Part shown: positions 43,866-52,961 of the stretch, piece after piece | Numbering within the stretch: position 1 is the first letter of the stretch | How the letters are laid out: each line of letters starts with the position of its first letter | DNA from: 2-02-FULL-55-14 sp964581115 | GTDB lineage: Bacteria > Bacteroidota > Ignavibacteria > UBA10030 | Length of the DNA stretch: 64,000 nt | NCBI GenBank assembly: GCA_964581115.1 | Contig: CAZOMY010000009.1 | Location: 19,686-83,685 of the forward strand | Direction: 5' to 3' | The notes under the pieces: generated by a model | The model's database searches: none | Seen by the model: only the letters and a program-made list of their open reading frames with translations | Told to the model about the DNA's origin: nothing | Program-made: the position numbers and the translations under genes

Positions 43866-43973
43866 GGAAAGAGGATGAAGGTTGGCACGGTGTCAGCCTG
43901 AGGGCGACCTGAGGACAGCTTCACCATCCTTCCTCCTTCCAGTCATCACCTATCGCAAGATTCCTTTCGCCTC

Positions 43974-45398
43974 ATGGCCGAGCCCCGCCGATTCAACGAG
44001 ATCGTGACATCCTCCGCCGAAGGGCGCGTACCGCCGCAAGCGATGGACGTGGAAGCTTCCGTCCTCGGGGCCATGCTGCTCGACAAGGAGGCGCTGGCCA
44101 AGGCATTCGAGATCCTCGAACCCGACGCCTTCTACAAGCCCGCCCACGGGCTGATCTTCAAGGCGATGACGGGCCTGTTCGAACGTTCCGAGCCGGTCGA
44201 CCTCATCACGCTCGCGGAGGAGCTCCGCCGTCGAGGCGACCTCGACAAGGTTGGCGGTGAGGTCGCGTTGACGGAACTGACGGCGCGCGTAGCCAGCTCG
44301 GCAAACGTGGAGTACCACGCCCACATCGTCCTCGAAAAATCGCTCATGCGCCAGCTCATCGGCGCCTCGGCGGAGGTCATCAACCGCGCCTACAGCGAAA
44401 CGGAGGATGCCCTGGGGCTGCTCGACCAGGCCGAAGCGAAGATCTTCGACATCTCCGAACAGCGGATGAAGAAGTCCTTCGTCACGATGGGAACGGCCGT
44501 GACGAAGACGATGGCGGTTCTCGAGAGCATTCACGGCAGCCACAGCGGGGTCACGGGCGTTCCGTCGGGCTTCACGGACCTCGACAATCTGACGGGGGGC
44601 TTTCAGCCCTCTGACCTGATCATCGTGGCGGGGCGCCCTTCGCAGGGAAAGACGGCATTCGTGCTCTCACTGGCGCGCAACGCGTCCGTGCTTCACGACG
44701 TACCGATCGGGTTCTTCAGCCTCGAAATGTCGGTGCAGCAACTCGTGATGCGACTCATGTGCGCCGAGGCACGCGTCGATGCACACAAGGTGCGAACGGG
44801 ACGCCTGCCGGAAGATGAGTGGCGCAAGCTGAGCGTGAGCGTCGGCCGCCTCTACAAGGCAAAGATCTTCATCGACGACACTCCCGGTCTCGGCATCCTC
44901 GAGTTGCGCGCGAAGGCGCGCCGGCTCAAGGCCGAGCACAACATCGGCCTCGTCATCGTCGACTACCTCCAGCTGATGCAGGGTCCCCGGTCGGCGCAGA
45001 GCCGCGAGCAGGAGATCTCGGCCATTTCGCGATCGCTGAAGGCGCTCGCGAAGGAGCTGAACATCCCCGTCATTGCCCTGTCGCAGCTCAACCGCGCGGT
45101 CGAAGCCCGTACGGACAAGCGTCCGGCTCTGGCCGACCTGCGCGAGTCGGGAGCCATCGAGCAGGATGCCGATGTCGTCATGTTCGTACACCGGCCGGAG
45201 ATGTACGGTATCGAGGCCGAGGACGGTCAATCGACCGAAGGACTGGCCGAGATCATCATCGGGAAGCAGCGGAACGGTCCTGTCGACACGGTCAAACTTG
45301 CCTTCGTGAAACAGTACGCACGATTCGATAACAAGATGCTGTACCCGCGGGAACAATTCCTGCCGCCTCCCCCGGAGCCGGGAGACAACCCGTTCTGA
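43974..45398 (+). CDS. dnaB: Replicative DNA helicase
   Basis: 474 residues, standard DnaB size, with no intein. N-terminal domain: PPQAMDVEASVLGAMLLDKEAL and YHAHIVLEKSLMRQLI. RecA-like domain: VTGVPSGFTDLDNLTGGF, Walker A GRPSQGKTAFVLSLA, Walker B LVIVDYLQLMQG, LNIPVIALSQLNRAVE and RPALADLRESGAIEQDAD. The hexamer unwinds DNA at the fork. The leader includes a heptad array. The next gene starts 2 bp after its stop. Confidence 0.98.
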   Translation: MAEPRRFNEIVTSSAEGRVPPQAMDVEASVLGAMLLDKEALAKAFEILEPDAFYKPAHGLIFKAMTGLFERSEPVDLITLAEELRRRGDLDKVGGEVALTELTARVASSANVEYHAHIVLEKSLMRQLIGASAEVINRAYSETEDALGLLDQAEAKIFDISEQRMKKSFVTMGTAVTKTMAVLESIHGSHSGVTGVPSGFTDLDNLTGGFQPSDLIIVAGRPSQGKTAFVLSLARNASVLHDVPIGFFSLEMSVQQLVMRLMCAEARVDAHKVRTGRLPEDEWRKLSVSVGRLYKAKIFIDDTPGLGILELRAKARRLKAEHNIGLVIVDYLQLMQGPRSAQSREQEISAISRSLKALAKELNIPVIALSQLNRAVEARTDKRPALADLRESGAIEQDADVVMFVHRPEMYGIEAEDGQSTEGLAEIIIGKQRNGPVDTVKLAFVKQYARFDNKMLYPREQFLPPPPEPGDNPF

Positions 45399-45400
45399 CC

Positions 45401-46159
45401 ATGGACCGGCATGCCGCCATCGGCGTCGTTGTGCTGTTCGGTCTGCAGGTCTCGGGGGCGGCAGCGTTCGCGCAGGAGGGCGGGTGGACGCTCACAGCTT
45501 CGGCCGGTATCGCTTTGCTGCAGTTCGACGCCGTCGACGAAGATGGACGACGCGACGTTCTGGGATACAACGCCCTCGGCATCCCCATCGCTGATTATCC
45601 TCCCCTTCGTTGTGCCCCCGTCGCCGAGTTCTCGGCCAGGTACCGGTTCGAACGCGACATGGCTGTGGCGCCGTTCTTCTCCTACCAGCAGGCCCGGACG
45701 ACGGTGGCCTTTCGCGACTCCGCCCGCGCTCTGTCGCTCGACCGGCGGCTGACCTCAGCGCTGGCGGGATTTGACCTGATGTATTTCTTTCCGCCCCTCA
45801 TCGGCGGGTCGCAGGTGAGTCTCTCGGTGGGATTGGCGAACCTGTGGGCGAAGGCCGACCAGGTCACGCGGGAGACGGAGACGGTAAAATCGGGCCCTCT
45901 GACCGAGGAGCGCGACGTGCAGGATGCGTACGCCGTCTATCAGAAATCGAAGCTCGTGGTCCGTGCGAGCGTTCGGGCCGACGTTCCGTTCAGCGAACGG
46001 GTCTCACTCACGACGGTGGCGCACTACCTCCATGCTCCGATGGGTTCGTTGTCGGGGATGTTACGGGAGTTCGCCGTCGAGCGTCCGCACGACACGACGA
46101 TCGAGTTCAATTATTCGGCTCTGCAGATCCTGCTGGGCTGTCAGATCACCATCTTCTGA
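45401..46159 (+). CDS. Putative outer-membrane protein, unknown function
   Basis: 252 residues. The signal peptide MDRHAAIGVVVLFGLQVSGAAAFAQ ends near residue 25. Mature sequence is rich in short amphipathic strands (WTLTASAGIALLQFD, VAEFSARYRFERDMAVAPFFSYQQARTTVAF, LTSALAGFDLMYFFPP, VSLSVGLANLWAKA, VVRASVRADVPF) and ends ALQILLGCQITIF, a terminal aromatic, as in beta-barrels. I do not recognise a named family. It starts 2 bp after dnaB and is followed by the DUF1460 gene. Confidence 0.72.
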   Translation: MDRHAAIGVVVLFGLQVSGAAAFAQEGGWTLTASAGIALLQFDAVDEDGRRDVLGYNALGIPIADYPPLRCAPVAEFSARYRFERDMAVAPFFSYQQARTTVAFRDSARALSLDRRLTSALAGFDLMYFFPPLIGGSQVSLSVGLANLWAKADQVTRETETVKSGPLTEERDVQDAYAVYQKSKLVVRASVRADVPFSERVSLTTVAHYLHAPMGSLSGMLREFAVERPHDTTIEFNYSALQILLGCQITIF

Positions 46160-46177
46160 AACCTCGAGGAATCTTCC

Positions 46178-47059
46178 ATGGACCGTCGAAACTTTCTGAT
46201 CGCCGTTCCCGGTATCTGGTCGTTGGCCGCCCTCACCACGCCCGGACCATGGCTCCAGGCCGTGCAGGAGCCGGGGGATGAAGAGATCTGCCGCTCGAAG
46301 TTCGAGCTGGCCGTGAGCAAGAAGCTGGCTTCCGTTCCGATCGGCGACGCCGTTGTTGAGATCGGCAGGTCGTTCATCGGTACGCCGTATCTGGCTCACG
46401 CGCTGGAGGTACCGGGAGAAGAGCGTCTCGTCGTCAACATGCGTGGTCTGGATTGCGTTTCGTTCTACGAGAATGTGCTCACCCTGGCCCGCTGCGTGAA
46501 GCTGGGCCGAATGACGTTCGAGGACTATCAACAGCAGCTGCAATGGATCCGGTATCGTGACGGGAAGATCGACGGATACCCCAGCCGACTTCACTACACG
46601 TCGGACTATTTCTTCGATAATGCGCGACGCGGCACATGGACCGACATCACCAAAGAATTGGGCGGCGAAGTGTTCGTGAACACGGTGTCCTACATGTCCA
46701 CTCATCCCGACTCGTACCGACAGTTGAAGGAGAAGCCGGAGTATATTCCGATCATTGCGGCACAGGAGAAGGCGATCAACGAACGGATACGCGTCTTTAT
46801 CCCCAAGGGGAAGGTCAAGGCGATCGAAGCCAAGCTACAGAACGGCGACATTCTGGGAACGACGACAGACTTTCCGGGATTGGATACCTCGCACACGGGG
46901 ATCGTGGTCAAGGAGGACGGCGTGACGAAGTTCATGCACGCGCCTTTGGCTGGGAAGAAAGTGCTGATCAGCGAAAAGCCGCTACACGAGTACCTTGCTG
47001 CCAACAAGGGGCAGACAGGCATCATGGTCGTGCGACCGCTGGAGCCGAAGATGGGCTGA
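46178..47059 (+). CDS. DUF1460 family protein (N-acetylmuramoyl-L-alanine amidase-like)
   Basis: 293 residues, starting after GAGGAATCTTCC. The N-terminus MDRRNFLIAVPGIWSLAAL resembles a Tat signal (RRNF) but could be a Sec signal. DUF1460 core: NMRGLDCVSFYENVLTLARC with candidate nucleophile C93, RLHYTSDYFFDNA, and DTSHTGIVVKEDG with H239, the expected Cys-His pair of an NlpC/P60-like hydrolase. The family is thought to act on cell-wall peptides outside the cytoplasm. Confidence 0.88.
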   Translation: MDRRNFLIAVPGIWSLAALTTPGPWLQAVQEPGDEEICRSKFELAVSKKLASVPIGDAVVEIGRSFIGTPYLAHALEVPGEERLVVNMRGLDCVSFYENVLTLARCVKLGRMTFEDYQQQLQWIRYRDGKIDGYPSRLHYTSDYFFDNARRGTWTDITKELGGEVFVNTVSYMSTHPDSYRQLKEKPEYIPIIAAQEKAINERIRVFIPKGKVKAIEAKLQNGDILGTTTDFPGLDTSHTGIVVKEDGVTKFMHAPLAGKKVLISEKPLHEYLAANKGQTGIMVVRPLEPKMG

Positions 47060-47109
47060 TCCGGCCCCGTAGCCGGTGCGATTGCCTCATGGTGCTGAAG
47101 GGAGGAGCG

Positions 47110-47607
47110 ATGCTCTCCGTCATTCGTGCGGACATTACGACCTTAAAGGTCGACGCCATCGTCAACGCCGCCAATACGACGCTGCTCGGCGGCGGCGGCG
47201 TGGATGGAGCCATCCATCAGGCGGCCGGACCCGAACTGCTGGAGGAATGCCGCTCACTGGGCGGTTGCCGCACCGGAGAGGCGAAGGTCACGAAGGGGTA
47301 CCGATTGCCCGCGCGCTACGTCATCCATACCGTCGGTCCGGTGTGGCACGGCGGCTCGCATCGGGAAGAAGACGACCTGGCGAAGTGCTATCGGTCGTGC
47401 TTCGAAGCCGCTCAGGAGTACGGGGTTCGATCGATCGCGTTCCCCTCCATCAGCACGGGAGCATACGGATTCCCGGTTGAGCGTGCGGCCGTCATCGCGC
47501 TACGCGAGATCGGCGAAGCGCTCCGCCGCGATCCTTCCCTTGACGTGACGGTGGCCTGCTTCGATGATCGGACAATAATGGCGTACGAAGCGGCACGAAC
47601 GCCGTAA
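47110..47607 (+). CDS. Macrodomain protein (O-acetyl-ADP-ribose deacetylase-like)
   Basis: 165 residues from ATG 47110, closely preceded by GGAGGAG; ATG 47089 seven codons upstream is an alternative. The YmdB/MacroD pattern is complete: VDAIVNAANTTLLGGGGVDGAIHQAAG binds ADP-ribose, RYVIHTVGPVW, and SIAFPSISTGAYGFPVERAA. These enzymes remove acetyl or ADP-ribose groups from NAD+-derived products. Much longer upstream readings lie inside the DUF1460 gene. Confidence 0.94.
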   Translation: MLSVIRADITTLKVDAIVNAANTTLLGGGGVDGAIHQAAGPELLEECRSLGGCRTGEAKVTKGYRLPARYVIHTVGPVWHGGSHREEDDLAKCYRSCFEAAQEYGVRSIAFPSISTGAYGFPVERAAVIALREIGEALRRDPSLDVTVACFDDRTIMAYEAARTP

Positions 47608-47651
47608 GGTCGGTCTTGCGCCCCCCTTCAATTTTCGTTACCCTGCACGCG

Positions 47652-48260
47652 ATGACACACTCACGTTCGCTGATCCGTTGTCTGTCGGTACTGGCTTCGC
47701 TCATGTGGTTGCCGCCGGAGATCTGGGCGCAGCAGCCGATCCTGAGCCCGCGTGATTCGGTCCAGATCCGCTTCAACGGCAAGCCGGCACGCCAGAACGG
47801 ACCATCAGAAACAGGCGGACGCATCTTCATCGATTATGGCAGGCCGTCGATGCGCGGACGTGTGATCATGGGCGGTCTGGTCCCCTACAACAAATGGTGG
47901 CGGACCGGCGCGAACGAAGCGACCTCATTCATTACGGACATGGACCTGCGGTTGGGTGATACCGTTGTGCCGAAAGGGGCCTACACGCTCTACACGCTGC
48001 CATCGGCGAAGGAGTGGAAGCTGATGATCAATCGGCAGACGGGACAATGGGGGACGGTCTACGACCCGTCGCTTGACCTCGTGCGCCTTCCGATGAAAAA
48101 ACGGACTTTGAAAGCCCCGGTCGAGAAGTTCACGATCCTGTTGGAGCGATCCGGCCCCCGCTCCGGCGTCTTGCGTATGCGATGGGAGCGAACGGAAGTC
48201 TACGTACCGTTCACGGTGCTGGGCCCGACCACGCCATCCAATGCCGGAAGGTCCAAGTAG
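47652..48260 (+). CDS. DUF2911 family secreted protein
   Basis: 202 residues from ATG 47652. Signal peptide MTHSRSLIRCLSVLASLMWLPPEIWAQ. The DUF2911 core follows: IDYGRPSMRGRVIMGGLVPYNKWWRTGANEATSF, PKGAYTLYTLPSAKEWKLMINRQTGQWG, and KFTILLE. The function of the family is unknown; it is common in Bacteroidota and marine Acidobacteria-like lineages. Probable periplasmic location. Starts 44 bp after the macrodomain gene. Confidence 0.88.
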   Translation: MTHSRSLIRCLSVLASLMWLPPEIWAQQPILSPRDSVQIRFNGKPARQNGPSETGGRIFIDYGRPSMRGRVIMGGLVPYNKWWRTGANEATSFITDMDLRLGDTVVPKGAYTLYTLPSAKEWKLMINRQTGQWGTVYDPSLDLVRLPMKKRTLKAPVEKFTILLERSGPRSGVLRMRWERTEVYVPFTVLGPTTPSNAGRSK

Positions 48261-48293
48261 CAGATCGAACTGCGGATAAACGCGAATGAAACC

Positions 48294-48524
48294 ATGAGCA
48301 CAACGATCACGGTCAAACCGAACGGCAGCCTCCGGGTTGAGGGAGATTTTGAGATCATCGACGGGAATGGACAGAAGTTCGACCTGGCGGGCCGCACCGC
48401 AATATCGCTCTGTCGTTGTGGCCAGAGCAAGGACAAACCCTTCTGCGACTCGACGCACAAGACCTGCGGGTGGGAGTCGGTCGTGGTCGCCAAGAGCCTT
48501 CCGCCCCCCATGCCGAAGCCGTGA
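48294..48524 (+). CDS. CDGSH iron-sulfur domain protein
   Basis: 76 residues. The C-terminal half has one CDGSH motif: SLCRCGQSKDKPFCDSTH with ligands C40, C42, C51 and H55, which hold a 2Fe-2S cluster in mitoNEET-like proteins. The N-terminal half GSLRVEGDFEIIDGNGQKFDL is the beta-strand part seen in small bacterial members. Redox or cluster-transfer role inferred from family. It lies 33 bp after the DUF2911 gene. Confidence 0.93.
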   Translation: MSTTITVKPNGSLRVEGDFEIIDGNGQKFDLAGRTAISLCRCGQSKDKPFCDSTHKTCGWESVVVAKSLPPPMPKP

Positions 48525-48602
48525 GCGCTGCACCCTGATCCGACGTCGGAGGCGGCAATCGCTTCCGATGGTTGTTGCGTCGTACTCCATTCCTGAGGGG
48601 GA

Positions 48603-48865
48603 ATGATGGTCATCACCCACAAGCCGCATCGGCTCCGCGTGGACCGTGCAAACGACTTCCTGGCGTTGGTCACTTTTCGTCGACAGAAGATCCTGCCGTT
48701 GCCCGACGTTGCCCCGAGCGAAGCCGAAGGGCGATCGTCATTCATGATCTTGGATTCTATGCACGGCGAGTAGCGGCGATGCTGGCGTACACGGTTCAAT
48801 CCGATCACCTCCACGTGCTCGTCGAGCGACCCGCGACCCGGCCGGATGACGGACCCCGGCTCTAG
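48603..48865 (+). pseudogene. Fossil of a REP-associated tyrosine transposase (Y1_Tnp), frameshifted
   Basis: In the 337-bp space after the CDGSH gene, one frame gives HKPHRLRVDRANDF, ALVTFRRQKIL, then a stop at about 48774. A second frame takes over with IHDLGFYARRVAAML and AYTVQSDHLHVLVER, then a stop at 48865. The last piece resembles the HUH motif region (MPDHVHLLV) of RayT/Y1 transposases, with the first His retained. Between the halves lies GAGCGAAGCCGAAGGGC, a short palindromic repeat often seen in environmental genomes. The two halves in different frames and shortness suggest a decayed copy. Resemblance is modest. Confidence 0.4.
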
Positions 48866-49683
48866 GGGCGGAGGGATGACCTTTGGCGCGCCGCTTCGTA
48901 CAACATCACTGCGCTGGCGCTCGCCACGTTCAACGAATCCACCCCGTCCTGCATCGGAATGAGAGCCCGATCGTGGCATCGGGCGAGCACCTCCGGCCGC
49001 AGCCCCATGCCCTCGCTTCCGAACACCAGGCATACATCGCCTCGCAGATCACACGTGTGAAGCGGTGTGGCCCGTGCGTCGGCGTCGGCGGCCACGATGC
49101 GTACGCCGTGTTCGTCGCGCAGATCCTCGAGCCACGCCGTCAACGATGCAGGATGAAGGACGGGGATACGAAAGACGTTCCCCATCGAGTTGCGCACGGC
49201 TCGGCGAAGGTACGGGCTGCTCGAGGTTTCTCCGGCCGCGATGGCCGTGGCGCCGAACGCAACGGCGTTCCGAACGAGAACGCCCACGTTCTCGGCGTTG
49301 GCGAGGCCGTCGAGCGCGACCAGTAACCGCGGCCGCGCTGATGATGACAGGAGGTCTTCTGTCGTTGTCGGCTTCGGCACGCGGCCAAGAGCCATGATGC
49401 CCTGGTGAAGCGGAAAGCCGACGATGGTTTCGACAAGATCCTTCTCGGCCACGAAGACCTTGGGTGCAGGTCGGAGGACATCGATCAGCGGCCGATGGAC
49501 CTGAAGCCATGCCGGCGTCAGCAGGACGGAAACGACCTCGAGCCCGCTCTTGAACAGGCGCACGGCCACTTTCTCCCCTTCGGCGATAAACAACCCCTCG
49601 CGGAGGTGCTCATCGGGTCTCCGCAGCGTCCGGTATGCCCGCAGCTCGGGTGCATCCAGATCGTCGATGGTGCGCAGGTTCAT
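48862..49683 (-). CDS. SpoU/TrmH family RNA methyltransferase
   Basis: 273 residues from ATG 49683. N-terminal substrate-binding domain LREGLFIAEGEKVAVRLF. The SPOUT knot has motif 1 GLANAENVGVLVRNAVAFGA, motif 2 CLVFGSEGMGLRPEVL and motif 3 PMQDGVDSLNVASASAVMLYEAAR. It would 2'-O-methylate ribose in rRNA or tRNA using S-adenosylmethionine. It is the only minus-strand gene between 39.5 kb and the right edge. Its end touches the transposase fossil. Confidence 0.94.
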   Translation of the reverse strand: MNLRTIDDLDAPELRAYRTLRRPDEHLREGLFIAEGEKVAVRLFKSGLEVVSVLLTPAWLQVHRPLIDVLRPAPKVFVAEKDLVETIVGFPLHQGIMALGRVPKPTTTEDLLSSSARPRLLVALDGLANAENVGVLVRNAVAFGATAIAAGETSSSPYLRRAVRNSMGNVFRIPVLHPASLTAWLEDLRDEHGVRIVAADADARATPLHTCDLRGDVCLVFGSEGMGLRPEVLARCHDRALIPMQDGVDSLNVASASAVMLYEAARQRSSLRP

Positions 49684-49758
49684 GATGCCAATGTACTCAG
49701 CGCATTGCTGACATTCCCGCCTTGTAATCCCGTGCATTTCTGGCTAGGTTACCCGCTC

Positions 49759-51987
49759 ATGCCGATGCGAAGGCCGACATATGTTTCGCTGATGATGGCG
49801 CTCCTTCTCTGCGCTCCGGCGTTCGGTCAGACGGGGGACGTACGCGGTGTCGTCGTCGACAGCGTCACGGGCGAAAAGATCCCCTACGCCTCGATCCTTC
49901 TGGTGAACACGCCACGCGGCGTGTCATCGAACCTGCAGGGTTTCTTTCTCATCGGCGGATTGACCGAAGGGACCTACGATCTCGCCGTCAGCTCCGTCGG
50001 ATACGTGCGACAGGTGAAACGGATCTTTGTCCGGCGGGAGAATGTGCTCAACCTTACGTTCCATCTTGCACCGGAAGCCGTGAGGATGGGTGAGGTCGTG
50101 GTGACGGAGAGGGCGAAGCGTGAGTTGAAGGAGATCCAGACCAGTGTGCAAGTGCTCGATCAACAGGATCTGAAGATGGTGCCGGTGACCGCGCAGGATG
50201 ACGTCTTCCGCAGTATCGCCATCTTGCCGGGCATCGTGTCGACGAGCGACGTCAGCGCGCAGTTCTATGTTCGCGGAGGGGCAGGCGACCAGAACCTCAT
50301 CCTGCTTGACGGCATGCGCATCTACAATCCGTACCATGCGCTTGGCATCTTCAGCATCTTCGACCCGGACCTCGTTCAGACGACAGAGGTGTACACCGGT
50401 GCGTTCCCGCCGGGCTTCGGAGGGCGCCTCTCGTCGGTTGTGAACCTCAGCACCCGTGACGGACGGACGTCGGGCCTGGCCGTCAGGTCGAATCTCAATC
50501 TCCTCTCGGGCAAGCTCCAGCTTGAAGGGCCGGTCAGCGAGACGATGCGCTTCTTCGTGAACGGCCGACGGTCGCTGAGCTCGCAGACGTACGACCGGTT
50601 CGTCAACGAGGATGCGCCACTATCCTTCTACGACCTCTTCGGCAAGGTGACGTTTGAGAGCAAGGGGGGGCAGGCGCGCTATTCGGGGTCGATGTTCATG
50701 AGCGGAGACCGGATCGCGTTCGAGGAGCCGGGCGCATCGGACTATGCGTGGAACAACAAGGCAGTGAACGTCACCGGCTCAGGCCTTCTTGACGAGCGTC
50801 TCTACGTCTCGGCCGTGGCATACGCCAGCGGGTTCGAGGGGACGCGCACGCCCGACGGGCCCGGCCGTGAGACGCCGGCCCGCAGCAGCGTCGAAGACTT
50901 CACCGTCCGGGTGAACTCAACGCTCTACACCGATTCGCGCACGCTCTACTTCTTCGGGTTCGAATTCAACTTCGTCACGCTATCGTATGAGCTTGTTAAC
51001 AACACCGGGTCGGCACTTCGTCTGACCGAGACGGTGCCCGATATCTCAGGATGGTTCCGCTCGCAGTTCACAACTGGTCGTTGGCAGTTCGACGGCGGAC
51101 TCCACGTCGACCTCGGGGCCTTGTTCCGTTCGCGCGGGTCATCGTGGCTGCAGCCGCGGCTCAATGCCTCGTATGCCCTCTTCGACGACTGGCGCCTGAA
51201 AGCGGCCTATGGGCGCTTTTCGCAGCATCTGGTGACCGTCAACAATGAGGACGACCTCATCACGCTCTTCGATGCGTGGATCGCCGTTCCGACGCATCTG
51301 GAGCCGGAACGCTCGGACCATTTCGTCGCGGGCATCGGCGGCTCTGCGGCTGAGCGATGGGGTATCGACGTGCAGGCCTACTACAAGTCGTTCCATGCCT
51401 TGGTGACGTACAACCGCGACAAACTGGTCTCTTCGGACCCCGACTACATCAGCGGCAGCGGTTCAGCATCGGGAGCCGAGGCCATCGTGCGTTTCCAGCA
51501 TTCTGACGTCGACGTGATGGCCTCGTACGGCCTCGGATTCACGACCCTCCGCCAACCCGGCATCGAGTATCGGCCCCGATACGATCGTCGTCACTCGCTC
51601 AAGCTGCTCTCGGTCGTACGACTGCTGCCCGGTCTGGAAGCAGCCGCGCGTTGGGATTATGGCTCCGGGCTTCCGTTCACGCCGAGTGTCGCGTCCTACC
51701 GCCGACCGTCGCTTGGCAATTTCGTCCGCGACCCATCGTCGATCGATCTCGGCCGGCCGTATCTCGCACTCGGAGCAAAGAACAGTCATCAGCTCCCCGA
51801 CTATCACCGCATGGACATGGCGGTGACGTACCGGGTCGACCTCGGACCATTCCGGGTGGGCGTGGGCACGAGCGTCACGAACGTGTATGACCGCAAGAAC
51901 ATCTTCTACTACGACCGAAGGAGCGGACGACGCGTCAACTCGCTGTCGTTCTTCCCGTCGGCGATGTTGACGATCGAATACCCATGA
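49759..51987 (+). CDS. TonB-dependent outer-membrane receptor with carboxypeptidase-regulatory-like domain
   Basis: 742 residues from ATG 49759; the longer reading from 49405 lies antisense to the methyltransferase. Signal peptide to AFGQ (about residue 22), a CarboxypepD_reg-like domain (GDVRGVVVDSVTGEKIPYASILLVNTPRGV), plug domain (FRSIAILPGIVSTSDVSAQF, YVRGGAGDQNLILLDGMRIY, GAFPPGFGGRLSSVVNL) and a long barrel ending MLTIEYP. It lacks the N-terminal length of SusC. Energised by TonB, it should import a ligand such as a siderophore or metal chelate. The ATGA overlap with the DUF4249-like lipoprotein gene suggests they form a pair. Confidence 0.92.
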   Translation: MPMRRPTYVSLMMALLLCAPAFGQTGDVRGVVVDSVTGEKIPYASILLVNTPRGVSSNLQGFFLIGGLTEGTYDLAVSSVGYVRQVKRIFVRRENVLNLTFHLAPEAVRMGEVVVTERAKRELKEIQTSVQVLDQQDLKMVPVTAQDDVFRSIAILPGIVSTSDVSAQFYVRGGAGDQNLILLDGMRIYNPYHALGIFSIFDPDLVQTTEVYTGAFPPGFGGRLSSVVNLSTRDGRTSGLAVRSNLNLLSGKLQLEGPVSETMRFFVNGRRSLSSQTYDRFVNEDAPLSFYDLFGKVTFESKGGQARYSGSMFMSGDRIAFEEPGASDYAWNNKAVNVTGSGLLDERLYVSAVAYASGFEGTRTPDGPGRETPARSSVEDFTVRVNSTLYTDSRTLYFFGFEFNFVTLSYELVNNTGSALRLTETVPDISGWFRSQFTTGRWQFDGGLHVDLGALFRSRGSSWLQPRLNASYALFDDWRLKAAYGRFSQHLVTVNNEDDLITLFDAWIAVPTHLEPERSDHFVAGIGGSAAERWGIDVQAYYKSFHALVTYNRDKLVSSDPDYISGSGSASGAEAIVRFQHSDVDVMASYGLGFTTLRQPGIEYRPRYDRRHSLKLLSVVRLLPGLEAAARWDYGSGLPFTPSVASYRRPSLGNFVRDPSSIDLGRPYLALGAKNSHQLPDYHRMDMAVTYRVDLGPFRVGVGTSVTNVYDRKNIFYYDRRSGRRVNSLSFFPSAMLTIEYP

Positions 51988-52961
51988 GCCGCCCGCTCAG
52001 CACGATCCTGATGATCGGGACGCTTGCGGCCGCCGGTTGCACCGAGTCGTTCGACCCGACCGTGCCGGGGACGCGTCCGTTCGCCGTATTTGCGCCGCTC
52101 CATGCGGGCACCGACACGCAATTCGTGCGCCTGACGGCAACCTCGGATCCTACCGATGCATCGCCCGCGATCGTGCCAGTGCCGGGGGCGGTCGTGACGG
52201 TGGCGGGACCCGGTGGTACGGTGACATACCAGCCGGTCGTTCGGCCGGGCGAGCCGGGGTCCCCCGACAGCATCATCGTCGAGTACCGGGCGGACGGCTT
52301 CAGGCCTGTTCGCGGCGGAGCGTACCTGCTGCAGGTGTCAGCCCCGGCGGGAGCGGCCATGGCGTCGATCGTGATCCCGGCCAGCACGGGCACGCCGATC
52401 ACGACGCGCGATCCGTTCATCCTGAGCCAGCCGCATTCGTATCCGTTGGAAACGCCGATCGTCGTCAACGTATCACTGTCGAACGAATCGATGGGGTATA
52501 TGGTGCGGTTGCTCATTGAGTACGAGGTGAACCGCGCCGGCGTGTGGGAACTCGAGCGCGAAGAAGTACCGTTGGCCTACACAAACATCGCCAGCGCGGA
52601 GGATCCCGGCCCGATCTTCCCCATGCTCGCACGGCGCACGAACACCCCCGGCGTCGGCGGTGGCCTGCCGCCTCCCGAGACAGTCTTCTTTTCGAACCGC
52701 GTCTACGAAAAGACGATCTCGTTGATCCACGGACGCTTCGGGTCGGCGAACCTCCGGATGCGGAGAGCGCTCTTCGTGCTGTTGCAGGCCGACCGCCATC
52801 TGTTCACCTACTACGCGTATGCGAACAGCTTCGACGACCGTTTCACGATCCGTCTCGACCAGCCGGACTACTCCAACGTGCAGGGAGCCCTCGGCATCTT
52901 CGGAGCGATGGCCAGCGATACGCTGGCGCAGACGCTACCTGCCAATCTCAAGCCGCGATGA
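51984..52961 (+). CDS. DUF4249-like lipoprotein partner of the TonB receptor
   Basis: 325 residues. Lipoprotein signal MSRPLSTILMIGTLAAAGC (Cys19). Mature part begins ESFDPTVPGTRPFAVFAPL and has Ig-like beta text (VVTVAGPGGTVTYQPVV, GAYLLQVSAPAG), as in DUF4249, a family usually encoded beside TonB receptors in Bacteroidota. Assignment rests on layout and context more than on strong motifs. Overlaps both neighbours by four bases. Confidence 0.7.
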   Translation: MSRPLSTILMIGTLAAAGCTESFDPTVPGTRPFAVFAPLHAGTDTQFVRLTATSDPTDASPAIVPVPGAVVTVAGPGGTVTYQPVVRPGEPGSPDSIIVEYRADGFRPVRGGAYLLQVSAPAGAAMASIVIPASTGTPITTRDPFILSQPHSYPLETPIVVNVSLSNESMGYMVRLLIEYEVNRAGVWELEREEVPLAYTNIASAEDPGPIFPMLARRTNTPGVGGGLPPPETVFFSNRVYEKTISLIHGRFGSANLRMRRALFVLLQADRHLFTYYAYANSFDDRFTIRLDQPDYSNVQGALGIFGAMASDTLAQTLPANLKPR

